Source: Agroathelia rolfsii (taxonomy: Eukaryota; Basidiomycota; Agaricomycetes; Amylocorticiales; Amylocorticiaceae). From it: a stretch of DNA of 64,000 bases. Below the pieces are notes generated by a model that saw only the letters and a program-made list of their open reading frames with translations, had not been told where the DNA came from and did not search any database. The stretch covers positions 4,003,001 to 4,067,000 of the forward strand of contig JABRWF010000005.1 of the NCBI GenBank assembly GCA_018343915.1. The letters run 5' to 3'. A program made the translations under genes and the position numbers. The first letter of the stretch is position 1, and every line of letters begins with the position of its first letter. Of this stretch, positions 59,801 through 64,000 are shown piece by piece.

Positions 59801-61153
59801 ATGGTGCGACCTTGACTTTTTTATAGGCTGTGATAGCTTAATGAGTAAAGTCTAGGAAAGGAAAGAAGGTGTAATATATACCTTGGCAATACTGCTTGTA
59901 GAGGCCTTTGATGGCACCGGCTCACGATCTGCAGGCTTTCGCTTTCGCTTCGACGGCGGAGGCCCGGACTCGGATGGAGGTTTTTCGTCTCCTCTGCGCT
60001 TTGATGAAGGGCCTGGTTCGGGTACTCGAGGTTCTGCCAAAGCAGAGCCGAGGTCGCCAGAGAACGAGGCGCCCCTTTCTGGCATGAACATGCGAAACTC
60101 GGAACGCAAATCAGGGTTGTCTTTGAAGAGTTGGGCTATTTGCTCGGACACCTCCCGCTAAGAGAAACATTAGTAAACATGATACTGCGAAAAGAAAAAC
60201 CAGGACTTTGTATTTTACCTCGTCCACAGATTCGGGCCGGTGATGATACTGGGATAGAATTTCGAGGAACTGTTTATAGGTCTCCGGATCGCACTTTTGT
60301 CTGATCCTCTTGACGTAGTTTACCGCAGGCTGCATAGCCGGCCCGCCAATCTCGTCCGTGGTGATGTCGTCGACGGCCATGACGCGTGGGTCTGTAAAGA
60401 AACTTTGCTCGCGGGGGAAGGACTCTTCAAGGGCAGAGGGCAAGGAGGATCGGTTGGTGGGTATCGTGGGCGATGGGGAAAGCATGCCGACATCGCCTCC
60501 GCTGGCATCGCCGGTACCACTACCACCACCACCAACACCGCTACCACCGCTAATGGACCACTGTATCGCGCCGTTGCCAGTGGAATCGCTGATGGCTTGC
60601 ATGGTCGTGCCGGATGGTGTGGTAACGGTAATATAATTACCGTCTTGTGATTCAGGGGAGCACACTATTCTGTATCCGGCTGGCAGGAAGGCGTTGAATC
60701 CTTGGATGAGATCAAAGTGGCCATTGAAAAGATGAGATACGCGTTTAATCACGCCGGGTGTGTCGATGCTAAGTGAAAAAAATGCAAACATCGTTTATAG
60801 AAAGACCTAACATCGGAGAAAATATGTGGGGCGTACACCTGATTCTTGAAATCCTTCATGATGTCCAGGAAGTTGCTGTAGACCTCAGGCTGGTCATGAA
60901 ACTTGCTCTTGACGGTGTCGAGATAGCCCAGGGCGTCGGTCACATTCAGCTGTCGTTCTCCAGAGCTCTCAGAGCCAGCAGCAGCGGATGGTTCAGAGGC
61001 GGGTTGAGTAGAAGCAGGCTCTTGTGCCTCGAGTTCGCCGGCGGACTGTGCACGCTCAGAAGCCTGAGCGGGGCGAGTTGTAATGTCGGCGGCAGTTGCA
61101 GGTTCCTGAGTGGCTGCAGTGCTCACACCGTCATCCTGCTGCGATGCATCCAT
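56898..61153 (-). CDS. SIN3: SIN3 family transcriptional corepressor
   Basis: Nuclear scaffold that recruits the Rpd3-type histone deacetylase to promoters. ATG 61151-61153; stop TGA 56898-56900. The N-terminus is Ala/Ser/Glu-rich. Paired amphipathic helix 1 starts [17 protein letters not shown] (about 60,950) and ends [14 protein letters not shown]2 starts [12 protein letters not shown] (about 60,320) and continues [16 protein letters not shown] Lys/Ser-rich linker with basic PSKRKRK (likely nuclear localisation) precedes PAH3 ([19 protein letters not shown], about 59,700). The HDAC-interacting domain contains [29 protein letters not shown] and [21 protein letters not shown]. The C-terminal Sin3 domain follows, and the protein ends KKVAQIGAS. 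Many short introns. Gly/Ser stretches near 60,520 look low-complexity but in frame. Confidence 0.93.
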
Positions 61154-61654
61154 AGTGTTTCTGTCAAGCAGCGAGTGTGCGATGAGAGAGTGGGTTCGGT
61201 TGTGGTCTGCCCCGGGCCAGTACTGCGTCGCTCGTCGTTGTCTGTGTGAAGTTGTAAAGAAGACGCCCATGACCAGCCCTGGATCACGTGACTGTGCATC
61301 ATTTGCTTCCGATTAGATCGAGAATATATCATCAGATATCATATCATGATCAACCCAGTGGAATCACTCCAATAGATCTTCTTTACAGCAGCAAATGCTT
61401 GTTTGCGAACTATTAGTACAGGCATGTTAATCGACGTCTGTATGTTCACATGGCAGAATATATCGATAATAAACACTCAAATCTCTGTCAGCTAAAGTAT
61501 ACATAAAAAAAAAACAGAACATGAATCGTATCTTTCTATATAGAATTGGGTCAGTAAAGACATGATGATCCCTGGCCAAATCGTAACACTGACCGTACAA
61601 AACGTCCAAGAGGTGATGATCCACAAAATACAGGTTTTCTTCTCATCCGAACTC
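61154..61654. other. SIN3 promoter and eIF4E 3' flank
   Basis: No gene. AT-rich between 61,320 and 61,560. Confidence 0.45.
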
Positions 61655-63252
61655 TTACTTCCCATGACTCGCACGCCACGCCGCCCCACCCCGTCCGATC
61701 CCGTTGGCAGAGAACGAGCCAAAGGCGGTCCCGTTTCCAGCAGGCGAGATCGGTGTGCCAGCGGGCGCCTCTCTCTCCCCTTGAGGAGCGACCGGGCTAT
61801 TGGCATACCGAGGATCGGGCTTGCCGGCATGGAAGCTGGATCTGAACGAGGTCTGTGGCAAGGCCTGAATGGACAGGAACTTGTTGGGCAGGGGACGATC
61901 GTCCGTGTTGTACTAAAAGTAGACAAATAAGAAAAAGCGAAAAAGAAGTAGGAGAAACGAGAAACGCACCGTAAACTCGAGACCGATCCCATCCGCTTCA
62001 GAAACATCGAGGAGCTTCACAAGCCGTTTGCCAATCGCGTTCAGCTTCTCCACGTCGTCCTTGGAACGCGTCCAGACCTGGATACGATCCACCTTGGTCC
62101 TAAGACTGACAACAGCGCCACAGATATCATCGCCCTCCTCAAGCTCCTCGCCGATAAGCGCCATCGCAAGCCAGCTCCAGCACCTATCGAGCAACTGCGG
62201 GTTATTCTTCATCGTCAGCACCCACTTGCCGCCGTTGGCGTTCGCGGGGTCTTCCCACATCGGCTTGATGCCGGATTTGAACAGGTGGTAGTTGGAGTTG
62301 CGCTCCAGTTTCGAGGGAGGCTTGAGCCAGTTGAAGTACCTGCAGAAGGACTCGACCGTATCAAAGTCGCCGATGACAGTCAGGCCCGCCTCGTAATCGC
62401 CCGATTCAGGGGGAGGGTAGGCCGACGGTGGCCCGCTTGTAGCTGTGGCAGGCGTGAAGGGTAAGTTCGCCTTGGAGTCGTGATAGATCGTCCTGCACCA
62501 GATCGCCATCACACCCTTTAGTAAATAACAAATTCCATAAAGTTACACAAGTAGACGGTAGACACATACCATGAGAACTGCAACGGATGCTCGGCCGGTT
62601 TAGCCAGCACGCCTGGCGTCTTGGGATCCTCCACCATCTCCGGCTCGGGCGGCTTGGCGGACCCATCGATACTCAGCGTGCGCGCTTTGACCAATCTAGC
62701 GGTGATCGCATCCAGACTAGGTATATTCTTATATCCCACCCGCGTCTTCCTCACATTGCCCCCATTGCTGTTCGCGCTTGCATCCGACACAGGCGTGGCT
62801 CCCTCCTGTCGATCGAGCTTCTCCAGCGTCTCCGACGTCAATGGCTCCAGCTGACGATCGCTGGACCCATCCAGGCCGCCGCTCCCAGGCGGCACGGGCG
62901 TCGTCGACTGCGGCGGCGAGATCGCGATCGCATTCGGCGAGGTCGAGCGAGTCGAGGGTGCTTGTACGGCAGTTGAATCGGCTGCCGAGGCTGCCGTTGC
63001 GGACGATGCCGTCGTCGACACGGACGCAGATGAGCCCGTGCGCAGGAGGAGGGAGGGGTCTAGGCGCGGGCGTGAAGATGAGCCCGTAGATGATGCGGCG
63101 CTGTTGTTGCTGCTGCTGCTGTTGATTCGAGCCGCGAGCTGGTTGAGCGATGGCAGACGGCCGGCGCCTAGCGGTCGTTCGGGCTTGGGTGCAGCGACAG
63201 ACGGCTGCTGTTGTGACTGTTCTGTGGACGGTGCAGTGCCGGTATTGCTCAT
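61655..63252 (-). CDS. eIF4E-family cap-binding protein, class II-like (4EHP-like)
   Basis: Binds the mRNA 5' cap. ATG 63250-63252 (MSNTGTAPSTEQ), stop TAA 61655-61657. The first ~200 residues are Ser/Thr/Ala/Pro-rich with a Gln run and look disordered. The conserved core starts HPLQFSW (about 62,570). An intron ending GTGCAG leads to TIYHDSK, then FDTVESFCRYFNWL, KSGIKPMWEDPANANGGKW, LAMALIGEELEEGDDICGAVVS and IQVWTR. The MWEDPANANGGKW and ICGAVVS stretches resemble class II eIF4E (4EHP) more than class I. The position of mouse Trp56 is Tyr here (GDYEAGL), as in class II, while Trp43 is kept and Trp46 is Tyr. A C-terminal Ser/Gly/Pro-rich extension follows. Class II proteins often repress or specialise translation; the role here is inferred. 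Confidence 0.85.
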
Positions 63253-63808
63253 GGCGGTTCGTGGACAAGATGCACGCCAGAGCAAGTTGTGATATCATCA
63301 TCGCCTTCATTGATGCCCAAATTGCTCACGGGGTAATCACTCTTCCTTTTTTTCAGATCATTAACAAGAAATAAGATTGTGTGAATGTAACGTAGTATGA
63401 GAATTTAAGGCTACAAGAAAAACAACTATATGGAAGGAAGACAAAGACAGTATGTGATAATCGTCAAGACACAGATTGCTGTGTGGTCAATATAGTCCGT
63501 GGTAATGCGAGAACAAAATGCGATGAATACAACAATGAGCGTGACAGTGCGTATAGTAGAGAAGAAGGACAATGTTGACAAGTTCAGTAGTTTGCTATTT
63601 TCAAGCAAGAAAAAGAAAACAAGGAACAAGAAAGCAAAAAAGAAGGTATACACAGTTAGAAAGCATTCGAAAAATCACGAAAAAGCGACCCAAAAACGAA
63701 AGCATGACAAGTCGTGAAATGGACATGACAATTGAACATCAAACACAGTGACAAAGATACGCATATGCACGATCCAATGCACGGGCAGAGGAAATCCTAC
63801 AAAGGTGT
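63253..63808. other. Intergenic, eIF4E promoter side
   Basis: AT-rich, with A-rich purine runs at 63,600-63,700. ORFs here are Lys-rich low-complexity readings of that composition. No gene supported. Confidence 0.45.
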
Positions 63809-64000
63809 TCAACACCTGAGGAACATCTCTACCGGGATCGGCTTCCTCCTCAGGCCAGAGCCGGAGCTGCTAGAGCTCTCCTCGCTGCCAACGGTGCTCG
63901 TACTCCCGCGTCGTCTCAGTTTCTTACCCAAAGCGTCATCATCATGCGACTCACGCGCAGCGCTAGCGCCGGCGTTGGACGACATCGACGTCCGCGGCGC
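63809..64000 (-). CDS. C-terminal end of an unidentified serine-rich protein
   Basis: Reading leftwards from the window edge, a frame with no stop encodes a Ser/Ala-rich and basic stretch (SMSSNAGASAARES, KKLRRRGST, EESSSSSGSG) ending RRKPIPVEMFLRC, with TGA at 63809-63811. The GC-rich third positions and protein-like composition support coding. The start and main domains are outside the window, so I cannot name it. Confidence 0.55.
   Translation of the reverse strand, partial: APRTSMSSNAGASAARESHDDDALGKKLRRRGSTSTVGSEESSSSSGSGLRRKPIPVEMFLRC

Noticed and set aside
63499..63717. Lys-rich ORF near the right end
   Set aside because: It is a reading of A/G-rich low-complexity DNA with no other support.

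Overview
The window looks like nuclear DNA of a filamentous basidiomycete, probably an agaricomycete. Genes are dense with short GT-AG introns of about 50-80 nt, proteins must be read across 5-14 exons, and the gene set (NRT2/nitrate reductase/nitrite reductase cluster, TOK-type K+ channel, KRE6/SKN1-type GH16, SIN3, HPM1, class-II-like eIF4E, expanded APH-fold kinases) is fungal. All assignments come from reading translated exons and recognising motifs; no database search was run. Exon borders not stated are approximate.

Layout. 1-13.1 kb is a complete nitrate assimilation cluster: nitrite reductase (minus, 3' end cut by the window edge), a divergent promoter rich in GATA sites, the NRT2 nitrate transporter (plus) and nitrate reductase (plus). 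A two-pore outward-rectifier-type K+ channel (minus, 13.3-16.9 kb) converges on nitrate reductase. 17-25 kb is gene-poor. It holds a broken copy of an APH-fold kinase with three in-frame TGA codons (20.1-21.6 kb), a small two-exon unknown gene (23.3-23.9 kb), and a 0.7-kb poly(A)-tailed insertion flanked by a 16-bp target-site duplication (24.1-24.8 kb). Then come an NCS1 purine/cytosine permease (plus), aspartate kinase (minus) and a KRE6/SKN1 beta-glucan synthesis protein (minus).

34.6-54.5 kb is the accessory region. It is a direct tandem duplication of about 9.9 kb (34,991-44,910 and 44,911-54,498), now diverged by point changes, indels and insertions. Each unit carries an intact APH-fold kinase of 498 codons and a small intron-containing gene for a ~110-residue lysine-rich unknown protein. 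A further copy of the small gene lies at the outer edge of unit 1, and only its first codons survive in unit 2. The junction falls inside this small gene and makes a chimeric ORF. Unit 2 has a 189-bp solo LTR with a 5-bp target-site duplication whose empty site is preserved in unit 1. A 546-bp patch at the unit ends is almost identical although its surroundings are clearly diverged, which suggests recent gene conversion.

55.2-64 kb returns to conserved housekeeping genes: HPM1-type protein-histidine methyltransferase (plus), SIN3 corepressor (minus), a class-II-like eIF4E (minus) and the C-terminal end of an unidentified serine-rich protein (minus).

The most notable candidate for something undescribed is the repeatedly duplicated pair of APH-fold kinase plus small lysine-rich protein. 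Its function cannot be read from the sequence.
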